Positions 1 through 7,632 of a stretch of DNA of 44,296 nucleotides are shown piece after piece. A program made the position numbers and the translations under genes. The notes beneath the pieces are model-generated. The model made no database searches, was not told the DNA's origin, and was given only the letters and a program-made list of their open reading frames with translations. Source of the stretch: Planctomycetota bacterium. GTDB taxonomy: Bacteria; Planctomycetota; Planctomycetia; Pirellulales; Pirellulaceae. The stretch is from the NCBI GenBank assembly GCA_027622275.1, contig JAQBZB010000037.1:1-44296 (forward strand), written 5' to 3'. Position 1 is the first letter of the stretch; the number at the start of each line of letters is the position of its first letter.

Positions 1-2
1 GA

Positions 3-2564
3 CGCCACCTCTTCTCGATTACACCCGAATCCCCGCCCAGCGCTGGCGTTTTCAAACGCCGTTCACACGTCGTCGGGCTGGCGAACCATACGGTGCTGAT
101 CGCCAAAGACGGTAAGGAACGGCCGATTGACAACAGTGCCGCACCGACCGTCGATGAGGCGGGCCAAGTCATAGGCGTGGCGCTCGTCTTCCGAGACGTT
201 TCGCAACGCAAACGGCTGGAACAGGAAGTGCAGGACGCGCGGGCTTACGCCGACAATATCTTGGCAACCTTGCGCGACCCGTTCCTGGTCCTCGACAAGA
301 ACTTGCGGGTCGTGACGGCCAACCACGCCTTCTATGAGAACTTCCACGTCACGGCGGAAGAGACGCAAGGCTGCTTCGTCTACGACTTGGGTAATCGCCA
401 GTGGGACATCCCCAAGCTGCGGACGCTGCTTGAGGAAGTGCTCCTCCAAGGCCACGCCTTCCAAGACGTCGAAGTAGAACACGACTTCTCGACCATCGGG
501 GAAAAGGTCATGCTGCTCAACGCCCGCCGCATTCGCAGACCGGGCAACAATTCCGAACTGATCCTGCTCAACATCGAGGACATCACCGAACGGCGGCTGG
601 TCCAACTGCTACTGCAGGTCTCGGAAACTCGCTTTCGGCGTCTGTTCGAGGCGGCTCACGACGGCATCCTCATCCTCGACACCGCCAGCCGCAAGATCAC
701 TCACGTCAACCCGTTCCTGACAAATCTGCTCGACTATCCAGCCGAACACTTCCTGGGCAAGGAACTCTGGGAAATCGGCTTCCTGCGTGACAAGCAGGCC
801 AGCGAAGCCGCGATGCAGCAGTTGGACGAGCAAGGCGAGATCCGTTACGAGAGCCTGCCGCTGGAGGACCGCCACGGCAGCACGCACCCAGTCGAGATGA
901 TCGCGAGCCTGTACCAGGAGGACCACCATCCGGTCATCCAGTGCAACTTTCGCGACATCTCCGATCGCAAGCAGGCCGAGGAGACGCTACTCAAAGCCGG
1001 GGCGTTGCAGAGCGCGATCTTCAACAGCGCCAACTTCTCCAGCATCGCCACCGACGAGAAGGGCGTGATTCAGATCTTCAACGTCGGTGCTGAGCGGATG
1101 CTGGGCTACACGGCCGCCGAAGTGACGAACACGATCACGCCGGCCGACATCTCCGATCCGCAGGAATTGATAACGCGCGCCAAAGCCTTGAGCAAGGAGT
1201 TCGCCACCACGATCACGCCGGGCTTCGAGGCCCTGGTTTTCAAGGCCGCACGCGGGATCGAGGACATCTACGAGCTGACGTACATCCGCCAGGACGGCAG
1301 CCGTTTTCCGGCAGTCGTCTCGGTCACGGCGCTCCGCGACGATCAAAACGCCATCATCGGCTATCTGCTGATCGGCACCGATAACACGGCGCGCAAGCAG
1401 GTGGAAGCCGAGCGAATGCTGCTCGATCAGCGCGTGCGCGACCAGCAGTTTTACACACGCTCGCTGATTGAATCGAACATTGACGCGTTGATGACCACCG
1501 ATCCGCGGGGCATCATCACCGACGTGAACAAGCAGATGGAGGCGCTCACCGGATGCACGCGCGACGAACTGATCGGCGCGCCGTTCAAGGACTACTTCAC
1601 CGACCCGGAGCGAGCCGAGGCGGGCATCAAGCTGGTGCTGGCCGAAGGCAAAGTCACCGACTACGAGCTGACCGCACGCGGCAGGGACGGTCAGGAAACC
1701 GTGGTTTCCTACAACGCGACGACCTTCCACGACCGCGACCGAAAGCTGCGGGGAGTGTTCGCCGCCGCCCGCGATGTCACCGAACGCAACCGCTTGGAAT
1801 TGCAGATGCGCGAGCAGAAGGCCAAGCTGTCGGACCTGCACCGCCGCAAGGACGAGTTCCTGGCGATGCTCAGTCACGAGCTGCGCAGCCCGCTTGCTCC
1901 CATCGCCAACGCCGTGCAACTGCTTAGTCTCCAGCGGGGGAGCGAGAACCTGATCCAACAGCAAGCCCGCGGCATCATTGAACGTCAGATGGGACAACTG
2001 CAACATCTCGTGAATGACCTGCTCGAAGTTTCCCGCATCACCACGGGCAGGGTTCAGCTTCGTCGCGAGCGGGCCGCGATCGGCGGCATTGCGGAACGCG
2101 CGGTGGAAACGGTGCGCCCGCTGATCGAGCAACGCCGGCAAGAACTCACGGTGTCGCTGCCGACGGAACCCGTCTGGCTGCACGCCGACGCTGCGCGGCT
2201 GGAACAGGTGGTGGTGAACCTGCTCAGCAATGCGGCCGAGTACACCGGGGAAGGCGGCCACGTCTGGCTGAGCGTCGAGTTGGAAGGAGACAAGGAGAGG
2301 GGGAGAGGGGGAGATGGGGAGACAAGGAGATGGGGAGACAAGGAGAAAGAGTTCAGCCCTTCGGCGCTCTCCTCTCCCCGTCTCCCCCTCTCAAGTCGTT
2401 ATCCGCGTGCGGGATACCGGCGTCGGCATCAGCCCGGCACTGCTGCCGCGCATCTTCGACCTGTTCACCCAGGCGGAACGATCTTTGGACCGTTCGCAAG
2501 GCGGATTGGGCATCGGACTGGCTCTGGTGCAACGACTCACGGAATTACACGACGGAAAAGTTGA
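3..2564 (+). CDS. Multi-PAS sensor histidine kinase, N-terminal and HisKA part (5' partial, frame broken)
   Basis: The frame is open from the left edge of the window, so the gene begins upstream; the GTG at 93 is only an internal codon. A first PAS-like end (GLANHTVLIAKDGKE, then VFRDVSQRK) is followed by four more PAS domains, each ending in a typical D-T/S-x-R-K/R turn (ITERR, ISDRK, NTARK, VTERN). A HisKA domain follows near 1850-1990, with the phospho-acceptor His in SHELRSP, and then the N-box of the HATPase (NLLSNA, about 2219-2236). Soon after, a GA-rich palindromic insertion at about 2286-2391 shifts the frame, and the last 60-odd codons are nonsense ending at 2564. The rest of the ATPase and a receiver domain continue one frame over in the next entry. 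The protein is probably a cytoplasmic redox or light-type sensor, but the ligand cannot be told. Confidence 0.85.
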   Translation, partial: RHLFSITPESPPSAGVFKRRSHVVGLANHTVLIAKDGKERPIDNSAAPTVDEAGQVIGVALVFRDVSQRKRLEQEVQDARAYADNILATLRDPFLVLDKNLRVVTANHAFYENFHVTAEETQGCFVYDLGNRQWDIPKLRTLLEEVLLQGHAFQDVEVEHDFSTIGEKVMLLNARRIRRPGNNSELILLNIEDITERRLVQLLLQVSETRFRRLFEAAHDGILILDTASRKITHVNPFLTNLLDYPAEHFLGKELWEIGFLRDKQASEAAMQQLDEQGEIRYESLPLEDRHGSTHPVEMIASLYQEDHHPVIQCNFRDISDRKQAEETLLKAGALQSAIFNSANFSSIATDEKGVIQIFNVGAERMLGYTAAEVTNTITPADISDPQELITRAKALSKEFATTITPGFEALVFKAARGIEDIYELTYIRQDGSRFPAVVSVTALRDDQNAIIGYLLIGTDNTARKQVEAERMLLDQRVRDQQFYTRSLIESNIDALMTTDPRGIITDVNKQMEALTGCTRDELIGAPFKDYFTDPERAEAGIKLVLAEGKVTDYELTARGRDGQETVVSYNATTFHDRDRKLRGVFAAARDVTERNRLELQMREQKAKLSDLHRRKDEFLAMLSHELRSPLAPIANAVQLLSLQRGSENLIQQQARGIIERQMGQLQHLVNDLLEVSRITTGRVQLRRERAAIGGIAERAVETVRPLIEQRRQELTVSLPTEPVWLHADAARLEQVVVNLLSNAAEYTGEGGHVWLSVELEGDKERGRGGDGETRRWGDKEKEFSPSALSSPRLPLSSRYPRAGYRRRHQPGTAAAHLRPVHPGGTIFGPFARRIGHRTGSGATTHGITRRKS
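2286..2391. repeat. GA-rich/CT-rich palindromic element inside the kinase gene
   Basis: The left half is tandem GGAGACAA/GGGGAGA units and the right half is the pyrimidine-rich complement. GAGAGGGGGAGA at about 2295-2306 pairs with TCTCCCCCTCTC at 2380-2391. A short centre (ttcagcccttcgg) separates them. The element falls between two adjacent ATPase beta-strands and its net length is not a multiple of three, so it breaks the reading frame. No transposase is encoded. Confidence 0.75.
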
Positions 2565-3051
2565 GGCTTCCAGTGTTTTGGGAGAAGGCAGCGAGTTCGT
2601 CGTGCGTCTGCCGGTGCTGCCGACTGACGCATCAGTGCCAACGTCGCCCGTTACGGAAACCGACCAATCGCCCACCCGGCCCTTTCGAGTGCTGGTGGTG
2701 GATGACAACGTCGATACAGTGTTGAGCTTCTCGATGCTGCTGAAAGCATCGGGGCATGATGTGCGGACCGCGCACGACGGGCTGGCGGCCGTGCAAGCGG
2801 CCCTCGACTATCGACCGGACGTGGTGTTGTTGGACATCGGCTTGCCCGGGCTGAACGGCTATGAGGTAGCTAAACGGCTCCGACAGCAACCCGAATTCAA
2901 GAACATTGTGCTGGTCGCCTTGACGAGTTATGGCCAGGATGCAGACCGACAGACTGCGCTGCAAGCGGGATTCAATCACCATTTGGTCAAGCCCGCCCGT
3001 TTGGCGCAGCTGCAAGAAATCTTGGCGACCGTATCGGAGCAGGTGATTTGA
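2314..3051 (+). CDS. C-terminal part of split hybrid histidine kinase: HATPase G-boxes plus receiver domain
   Basis: This continues the kinase in the +1 frame. The first 25 or so residues come from the GA-rich insertion. Then VVIRVRDTGVGIS (G1), a DLFTQAE F-box region and GGLGIGLALV (G2) complete the ATPase, followed by a receiver domain (FRVLVVDDN, phospho-acceptor Asp in VVLLDIGLPG, conserved Lys in LVKPA). The ATG at 2314 lies inside the insertion and has a purine-rich run directly upstream, so restart of translation is possible. Otherwise this is simply the 3' half of a disrupted gene. A base-calling error in the G-rich run could also explain the shift, but the insertion itself is clear because it separates the beta-strand VELE from its partner VVIRV. 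A split kinase would lack a complete ATP lid on either half unless the two associate. Confidence 0.75.
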   Translation: MGRQGDGETRRKSSALRRSPLPVSPSQVVIRVRDTGVGISPALLPRIFDLFTQAERSLDRSQGGLGIGLALVQRLTELHDGKVEASSVLGEGSEFVVRLPVLPTDASVPTSPVTETDQSPTRPFRVLVVDDNVDTVLSFSMLLKASGHDVRTAHDGLAAVQAALDYRPDVVLLDIGLPGLNGYEVAKRLRQQPEFKNIVLVALTSYGQDADRQTALQAGFNHHLVKPARLAQLQEILATVSEQVI

Positions 3052-3129
3052 TGCAATTGGCGTGGATCGACAAAGCGGGTCACGAAACAACTCGAGGAAC
3101 GGCGGAAAGGCTTCAAGCCGGAGGCTTGG

Positions 3130-3296
3130 CAGCAATTAGCCGGGGGCTGAGCGCAGCGACGCCCCCGGTACGAGAATCCAACATTGATTCGACCCCAGCG
3201 GGGTCGCAGCCAGATTGGCTGGCATCCCGCTGGGATGCAATGACTCGAACGACCAAACCGGGGGTATCGCTGCGCTCAACCCCCGGCTAATTGCTG
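3130..3296. repeat. Palindromic element with 39-base arms and three internal hairpins
   Basis: The outer arms at 3130-3168 and 3258-3296 match at all but three positions when one is reverse-complemented (both start CAGCAATTAGCCGGGGG). Between them sit three small perfect hairpins: GACCCC/GGGGTC at 3191-3205, AGCCA/TGGCT at 3208-3220 and GCATCCC/GGGATGC at 3222-3238. The whole would fold as a cloverleaf in either strand. It lies between the kinase stop and the next response-regulator gene and shows no coding signal, so the open frame across it is spurious. Confidence 0.85.
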
Positions 3297-3378
3297 AAAA
3301 CCCTCCGGGTTGAAGACAGCCGCAATTTTGCTGAGTCTTTCACTCACGATCTCGATGCTTGCAGTAGGAAACAAACCC

Positions 3379-4239
3379 ATGCCAACCACCAACACCTCTC
3401 TCCGAGTTCTTATCGTGGATGACAACCGCGATGGTGCGGACGCTTTGGGTTTGCTCGTGGAAGCACTCGGCAATCAAGTGCATGTGACCTACGGGGGGGC
3501 GCAGGCACTCGACGTGGCGACCGCCTTTCGTCCCGATTTGATACTCGTCGATTTGCTCATGCCCGACATGAACGGTTGTGATCTCGTCACGCGATTACGC
3601 CAACTGCCGGCCTTCGCACACACCAAGATCGTGGCCATCACCGGCCTGAAAGACGAAGGACACAAAACATTGGCCAAGAATGCCGGGTGCGATTCGGTCG
3701 TTGTCAAACCCGCAGCCTTGACCGAAATCGAAGCGGTCTTGGCGAGTGTCGTTCCCGTGGTAGCACGTGCGAGCCAATCGCCAACACAACCGAAAGAGCG
3801 TGCGAACCTTGAAGCAGATCGTCGTCTGCCGATCAATGAAGCCCGACGAATCAGACGCGAACGCCCCTCCAAAACTCTGACTCAAGCCGAGAGCGAAGCG
3901 GTCATCTGTGATGGGATCGTTCGCTTTCAAGAGGAGTATTTGGGATGGAGGTCGGAGCAGATTCACGTCCACTTCATCAAAGACCTCTTGGTAGTCCGCC
4001 TTCGCGGTGTCTTGACTCTCGCCGAACGGCAACTCGGCAAATCGTTCTCGCCGGAAAAGGGCAGGGATCTCATCAAGCAAACCCGGAAGCAACTTCTGGA
4101 GTTGGCACGCCCGATGTTGGAATCGCTGGTCCACGAGGCCGCCGGCGTGAAGGTGTTGAGCATGCACCATGACATCAGCACCGTAACCGGTGAGGAAATG
4201 GTGATCTTTCCCTTAGTCGAAGCGCCTCGCTTCCAATGA
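3379..4239 (+). CDS. Response regulator: receiver domain fused to an MpsC/DUF2294 domain
   Basis: From the start at 3379 the protein is 286 residues. The N-terminal receiver domain shows the acidic pair in LRVLIVDDN, the phospho-acceptor Asp in LILVDLLMPDMNG and the conserved Lys in VVVKPA. A basic, Pro/Arg-rich linker follows. The C-terminal 110 or so residues (from AESEAVICDGIVRFQEEYLG, through VRLRGVLTLAERQL, to GVKVLSMHHDIS) match my recollection of DUF2294, also called MpsC, tied to a Na+-translocating membrane-potential system. I chose ATG 3379 because AGGA lies nine bases upstream; the longer frame from 3310 starts right beside the preceding palindrome. It follows the hybrid kinase on the same strand, so a phosphorelay is plausible. 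The output role of the MpsC domain is unknown. Confidence 0.75.
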   Translation: MPTTNTSLRVLIVDDNRDGADALGLLVEALGNQVHVTYGGAQALDVATAFRPDLILVDLLMPDMNGCDLVTRLRQLPAFAHTKIVAITGLKDEGHKTLAKNAGCDSVVVKPAALTEIEAVLASVVPVVARASQSPTQPKERANLEADRRLPINEARRIRRERPSKTLTQAESEAVICDGIVRFQEEYLGWRSEQIHVHFIKDLLVVRLRGVLTLAERQLGKSFSPEKGRDLIKQTRKQLLELARPMLESLVHEAAGVKVLSMHHDISTVTGEEMVIFPLVEAPRFQ

Positions 4240-4292
4240 GAACTCAGCCGTTGAAGGCTGCCCCTATTTCAAACAACAGGAGACCGAGATGA

Positions 4293-4475
4293 ACTACGCG
4301 TTGGTTTGGTTTCAAGGACGACGTCGTCGTGCGACTCAGTCCCATGTCGACAGCCAGTCGCATCGACGTGCGTTCGGTCTCGCGCGTGGGCAAGAGTGAT
4401 GTCGGCACCAATGCCTGTCGCATCAAGGCGTACTTGGCCCGAGTGGCCTTATCCGCTGGAGCCCGGTTGACGTGA
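4293..4475 (+). pseudogene. Relic of a DUF1499 protein, C-terminal end only
   Basis: One frame reads WFGFKDDVVVRLSP, then RIDVRSVSRVGKSDVGTNA and RIKAYL before a stop. This is the conserved C-terminal half of DUF1499 proteins (usually about 130-170 residues). There is no in-frame start upstream: a TGA stands just before 4293. The nearby ATG at 4289 (behind AGGAG) is in another frame and makes only a short nonsense peptide. I take it as the remains of a deleted gene. Family assignment is from memory of the motif. Confidence 0.6.
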
Positions 4476-4547
4476 TCCTGCTGTTACGAAAGGGCTGAAC
4501 ATTCCCGGACAAGAACTTTTGAAGAGCCCATGCAACCCTGCGCCCGC

Positions 4548-4575
4548 TTGCTTTCCCTCGCCTGTCCCGTAGAAT
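4548..4575 (+). promoter_or_regulatory. Predicted sigma-70 promoter for the candidate small RNA
   Basis: TTGCTT (4548-4553) and TAGAAT (4570-4575) are separated by 16 bases. The same cgcttg...TAGAATGA arrangement is seen upstream of the cold-shock gene at 15131. No translatable frame follows before the terminator at 4686-4739. Confidence 0.4.
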
Positions 4576-4581
4576 GATGAC

Positions 4582-4739
4582 CATCGTGGAACCGTGATTG
4601 ACTTCGATTCGGTTCCGCAGCATTTGAGTTGTTGGATGACTGGATAAAGAGCAGTCCGGCTAGTTCGGGAGGCTCGTTAACGAGTAAGCCGACGTGGGTG
4701 AACTACCTTCAGGTGTTCCCCCCCACGTCGGCTTTTTTT
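4582..4739 (+). ncRNA. Candidate structured small RNA or leader RNA
   Basis: The interval between a promoter-like sequence and a strong terminator is about 158 bases, with no convincing protein-coding frame. It contains GGAACCG/CGGTTCC arms flanking a 15-base loop near 4590-4620, the perfect palindrome CTCGTTAACGAG near 4673-4684, and then the terminator hairpin. It could be a free-standing small RNA or the attenuated leader of the gene starting at 4770. I do not recognise a known RNA family. Confidence 0.35.
4686..4739 (+). terminator. Rho-independent terminator
   Basis: AAGCCGACGTGGG pairs with CCCACGTCGGCTT across a loop of about 23 bases and is followed by a run of seven T. It lies 30 bases before the ATG at 4770 and would end any transcript coming from the left. 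Confidence 0.8.
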
Positions 4740-4769
4740 GTGGCTGTCCATCGTTGAAAGGTCGACACA

Positions 4770-5171
4770 ATGATCGCAGTGATTGCCGACACACCGAACT
4801 ACGTCTTGATGGAACGGAATTGCCGCATCGGTCCAAAAGTCATCCCATTGCTATCGGGCACTGAGTGCTTGCCAATCTATGGATTCTCTGACAAGGGTCC
4901 GTATGACAAGTTCTGCGCGAATAGCCCACTGGCGCTAACTCCTTACCCATTGGTCAAAGGTTACCTTCAAAGGCAGACTGACACGCCAGGCGAAGGACTC
5001 AAGCTCGTGGTGGTCGACGCGGAAGGACCTCGTGAGCTTCTTCTTTACGCCGCGACGATGGAGGCAGTACTGGAAGCCCAGGAGCATCGAACGACTCACG
5101 TCACCCTGACGCACCAGTTGACGTTCGATCAGGAAGCCGACGCTTATCGGGTGGAAGAAGCGTCCGCGTGA
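4770..5171 (+). CDS. Hypothetical protein at the head of the glycan cluster
   Basis: A 133-residue protein with no signal peptide and no membrane segment. I do not recognise its family. GAAAGG lies about eight bases before the ATG. The C-terminus is acidic (FDQEADAYRVEEASA). It sits between a strong terminator and the GT4 gene, 60 bases from the latter and on the same strand, so it may be the first gene of that operon. No function is proposed. Confidence 0.6.
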   Translation: MIAVIADTPNYVLMERNCRIGPKVIPLLSGTECLPIYGFSDKGPYDKFCANSPLALTPYPLVKGYLQRQTDTPGEGLKLVVVDAEGPRELLLYAATMEAVLEAQEHRTTHVTLTHQLTFDQEADAYRVEEASA

Positions 5172-5231
5172 CACTGTGCGCCGATTCGGTCACGGAGGAG
5201 ATTGTGCCATTAACACAAAAGGAATTGAGCC

Positions 5232-6494
5232 ATGCATGCTGTTCGCCCTCTTTTCGTCTCCACTTATCCGCCGGAAGAGTGCGGACTCGCAACGTTCACA
5301 AAGGATTCGGCCGACGCGGTGGATCTGGCGGCGGGCGAGCGTGTGTCGTCGGTCGCGGCGATCCAGAAGTTGCGGACGATCCCGAGCAACGATCCTCGCA
5401 TCGTCCACATCATCGATAACAGCCTCGCCAATGCCTACTGCTCGGCAGCGGAAGTCGCCAACGAGGGGCCGTGTGACGTCGTCAGTCTGCAACACGAATT
5501 CGGCCTCTATCCGGACGATTGGGGCCGCCGCGTGATGGACTTCATGCGCGACTGCGAGAAACCGATCGTCACCACGTTTCACACGTTGCTGACGCAGCCT
5601 GAATCGCTGCCGCGACGCCTGATCCAGGATCTGGCAGCCCAGAGCCAGCGAGTCATTGTGATGACCGAGATCGCCGCCCAATTGCTCGCCGATGTCTATG
5701 GCGTTTCGGGGCCTTCCGTGCATGTGATTCCGCATGGCGTGCCAGTCGTTCCCTTTAATCGCGACCCGAGTCACAAGGAGCGATTAGGTCTGACGGGCCG
5801 CCGGGTTCTTTGTACTTTCGGACTCATCAACCGAGGCAAAGGGCTGGAACACATGATCCGAGCGATGCCGCAAGTCGTGGCTGCGTGTCCCGAAACGACA
5901 TATTTGATCGTGGGGGTCACGCACCCGCAGGTGAAGCGGCAGGAAGGTGAAGTTTATCGCGAGGGACTGGTCGCGTTGGCCGAGTCGCTGGGCGTCGGCG
6001 AAAACGTCCGCTTCGTCAACGAGTATCTCAGCCTCGCCGAGCTGATCGCGCACTTGCAGGCGTGCGACGTGTTCGTGACGCCCTATCCGGGAAAAGATCA
6101 GATCGCCAGTGGCACGATGGCCTACGCGATAGCCGCGGTCGGCGCGGTGGTGAGTACGCCCTATCTCTATGCCGAAGAAGTTCTCGCCGACGGGCGGGGC
6201 TTGCTCGTGCCCTTCGCCGATAGCGCTGCGATGGCCGAGGCGACGCTCCGGCTTCTAACGGACGCAGAACTGTTGGCCGCAACCCGGCGCAGAGCTTACC
6301 GATACGCCAAGCCGATGTTCTGGCCCAACGTCGGCCGGCGCTATCTCGACGTCTTCGCCCAGGCAGTGGCCGAGACTCGACTTATCAGTAGCCACAGTCG
6401 CCAGACGGTGGGCTTCCGGGAAAAACCACGCTCTGGCGAGCGTGGCTACGGTGCATCTCGCATTCTGCCGCTCGCCTCAGGGAAGGAAGTCTAA
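5232..6494 (+). CDS. GT4-type glycosyltransferase
   Basis: 420 residues with the GT-B fold pattern of family 4. An N-terminal half begins [16 protein letters not shown] and includes [11 protein letters not shown] and TTFHTLL. A C-terminal half has [21 protein letters not shown] and the sugar-nucleotide region [20 protein letters not shown]. It probably transfers a sugar from a nucleotide donor in the cytoplasm. AGGA lies eight bases before ATG 5232. The last 30 or so residues are unlike the family: PRSGERGYG is encoded by a palindromic repeat (6426-6445), so the C-terminus seems to have been remodelled by an insertion. The stop TAA shares one base with the next ATG. With the GH130 gene downstream, a mannose-containing glycan is a reasonable guess but not shown. 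Confidence 0.85.
   Translation: MHAVRPLFVSTYPPEECGLATFTKDSADAVDLAAGERVSSVAAIQKLRTIPSNDPRIVHIIDNSLANAYCSAAEVANEGPCDVVSLQHEFGLYPDDWGRRVMDFMRDCEKPIVTTFHTLLTQPESLPRRLIQDLAAQSQRVIVMTEIAAQLLADVYGVSGPSVHVIPHGVPVVPFNRDPSHKERLGLTGRRVLCTFGLINRGKGLEHMIRAMPQVVAACPETTYLIVGVTHPQVKRQEGEVYREGLVALAESLGVGENVRFVNEYLSLAELIAHLQACDVFVTPYPGKDQIASGTMAYAIAAVGAVVSTPYLYAEEVLADGRGLLVPFADSAAMAEATLRLLTDAELLAATRRRAYRYAKPMFWPNVGRRYLDVFAQAVAETRLISSHSRQTVGFREKPRSGERGYGASRILPLASGKEV
6426..6445. repeat. Short palindromic repeat inside the GT4 gene
   Basis: CCACGCTC and GAGCGTGG form perfect 8-base arms around a TGGC loop, followed by CTACGG. It is read as protein near the end of the glycosyltransferase, in a region outside the conserved fold. 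Confidence 0.6.
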
Positions 6495-7570
6495 TGGACG
6501 CTCGCCATTGTTTGCCGCTGGAACACTTGGATCGAATGACCGACTCCACGGGATTGATTCAGCACGCCATCTACAGCATTCCGCGGCGCGAGAGCGGTTA
6601 CACGACCGACGACAACGCCCGCGCGCTGCGGTTGTGTGCTCGACTGTGGGGCGATCAGCCGGATGATCGCATGTTGACTCGCGTGACGTGCTACTTGAGC
6701 TTTCTGGAACACGCTCGCTGCCCGGTTCGCGGGTTCCACAACTTTCTCAGCTACCAACGCGACTGGTTGGATGCTAATGGCACGGGAGATTGCCAGGGCC
6801 AGGCTGTGCTGGCACTAGCCGAAGTGCTCGGCAGCCGTCTGCCAACCGGATTCCGAGGGTTGGCTCGCGAACTACTCGACGGAGCCCTGCCGGCTTTGGA
6901 CGAATTGCGGAGCTTGCGAGCCCAAGCCTATGTGATTCAAGCTTGGGCGAGTCTGTGGCGGGCTGGCGTCGAGAACATCGGCCCGCTGGAACGCGTCGCC
7001 CGACACGCGGCCGATCGGCTGGTTGAGTGTTACCATCGCTCGCAGCGTTCGGACTGGTATTGGTTCGAGTCTCGGATGACTTACGCCAATGCAGTGTTGC
7101 CGCACGCGTTGTTCGATGCGGCTGAGCGTTGGCCCGACGAGGCGTATCTTTCCATCGCGGAGTCGTCGTTCGGCTTCCTCGATCTGGTAACGACGGCTGA
7201 CCATGACTTTTGGCCCATCGGCAACCGCGACTGGTATTCGCACGGCGAAGAAAAGTCGCTGTACGATCAGCAACCTGTCGAGGCATCCACGATGGCCGCC
7301 GCCGCACTGGCTGGGTTTCAGGCACGCGGCGACGACAAGTATCTGAAAGTGTTCTTTCGAGTTTACGAATGGTTTCTCGGCCGGAACAGCCTCAAGCAAC
7401 CGCTGGCTGATGATCAGAGCGGGGCCTGTTTCGATGGTCTTCAACCCGCTGGAGTCAACAGAAACCAGGGAGCCGAATCGACGCTCGCCTATCTGTGGAC
7501 CGAACTGCTACGGGTCAGCGAGCAACCAGCGCTCATCGAGCGCACCGAGACGACCGTCGCCGTCAAATAG
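6494..7570 (+). CDS. (alpha/alpha)6-barrel protein that partners the GT4 glycosyltransferase
   Basis: 358 residues. The motif GLIQHAIYSIP...GYTTDDNARAL near residues 20-45 is one I know from the C-terminal part of longer fused GT4 proteins in other bacteria, where it forms a six-hairpin glycosidase-like domain. Here it is a separate gene whose ATG overlaps the GT4 stop by one base, so the two products are probably made together and may form one complex. Trp/Tyr-rich stretches (SDWYWFESRMTYANAVLPHAL, read in two parts) and EEKSLYDQQPVEASTMAAAA are typical of such barrels. No signal peptide is seen. Whether it hydrolyses, phosphorolyses or only binds glycan cannot be told. Confidence 0.7.
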   Translation: MDARHCLPLEHLDRMTDSTGLIQHAIYSIPRRESGYTTDDNARALRLCARLWGDQPDDRMLTRVTCYLSFLEHARCPVRGFHNFLSYQRDWLDANGTGDCQGQAVLALAEVLGSRLPTGFRGLARELLDGALPALDELRSLRAQAYVIQAWASLWRAGVENIGPLERVARHAADRLVECYHRSQRSDWYWFESRMTYANAVLPHALFDAAERWPDEAYLSIAESSFGFLDLVTTADHDFWPIGNRDWYSHGEEKSLYDQQPVEASTMAAAALAGFQARGDDKYLKVFFRVYEWFLGRNSLKQPLADDQSGACFDGLQPAGVNRNQGAESTLAYLWTELLRVSEQPALIERTETTVAVK

Positions 7571-7632
7571 CCGCGGAGGCGAATGCGGTGCGCACATTTT
7601 TCTCTCCAAAAAATTGGTCGGTAAGTTCCGCC

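Noticed and set aside
987-2261. 424-codon frame antisense to the kinase
   Set aside because: Shadow of the GC-rich coding strand; the plus-strand protein has clear PAS and HisKA domains.
3048-3290. 80-codon frame after the hybrid kinase
   Set aside because: It overlaps the kinase stop and reads across the 3130-3296 palindrome; composition is not protein-like.
3131-3295. CRISPR array
   Set aside because: The repeats are inverted, not regularly spaced direct repeats, and no cas genes are present.
4582-4739. tRNA gene
   Set aside because: No acceptor stem, T-loop (GTTCRANNC) or CCA arrangement fits; I saw no tRNA or rRNA anywhere in the window.
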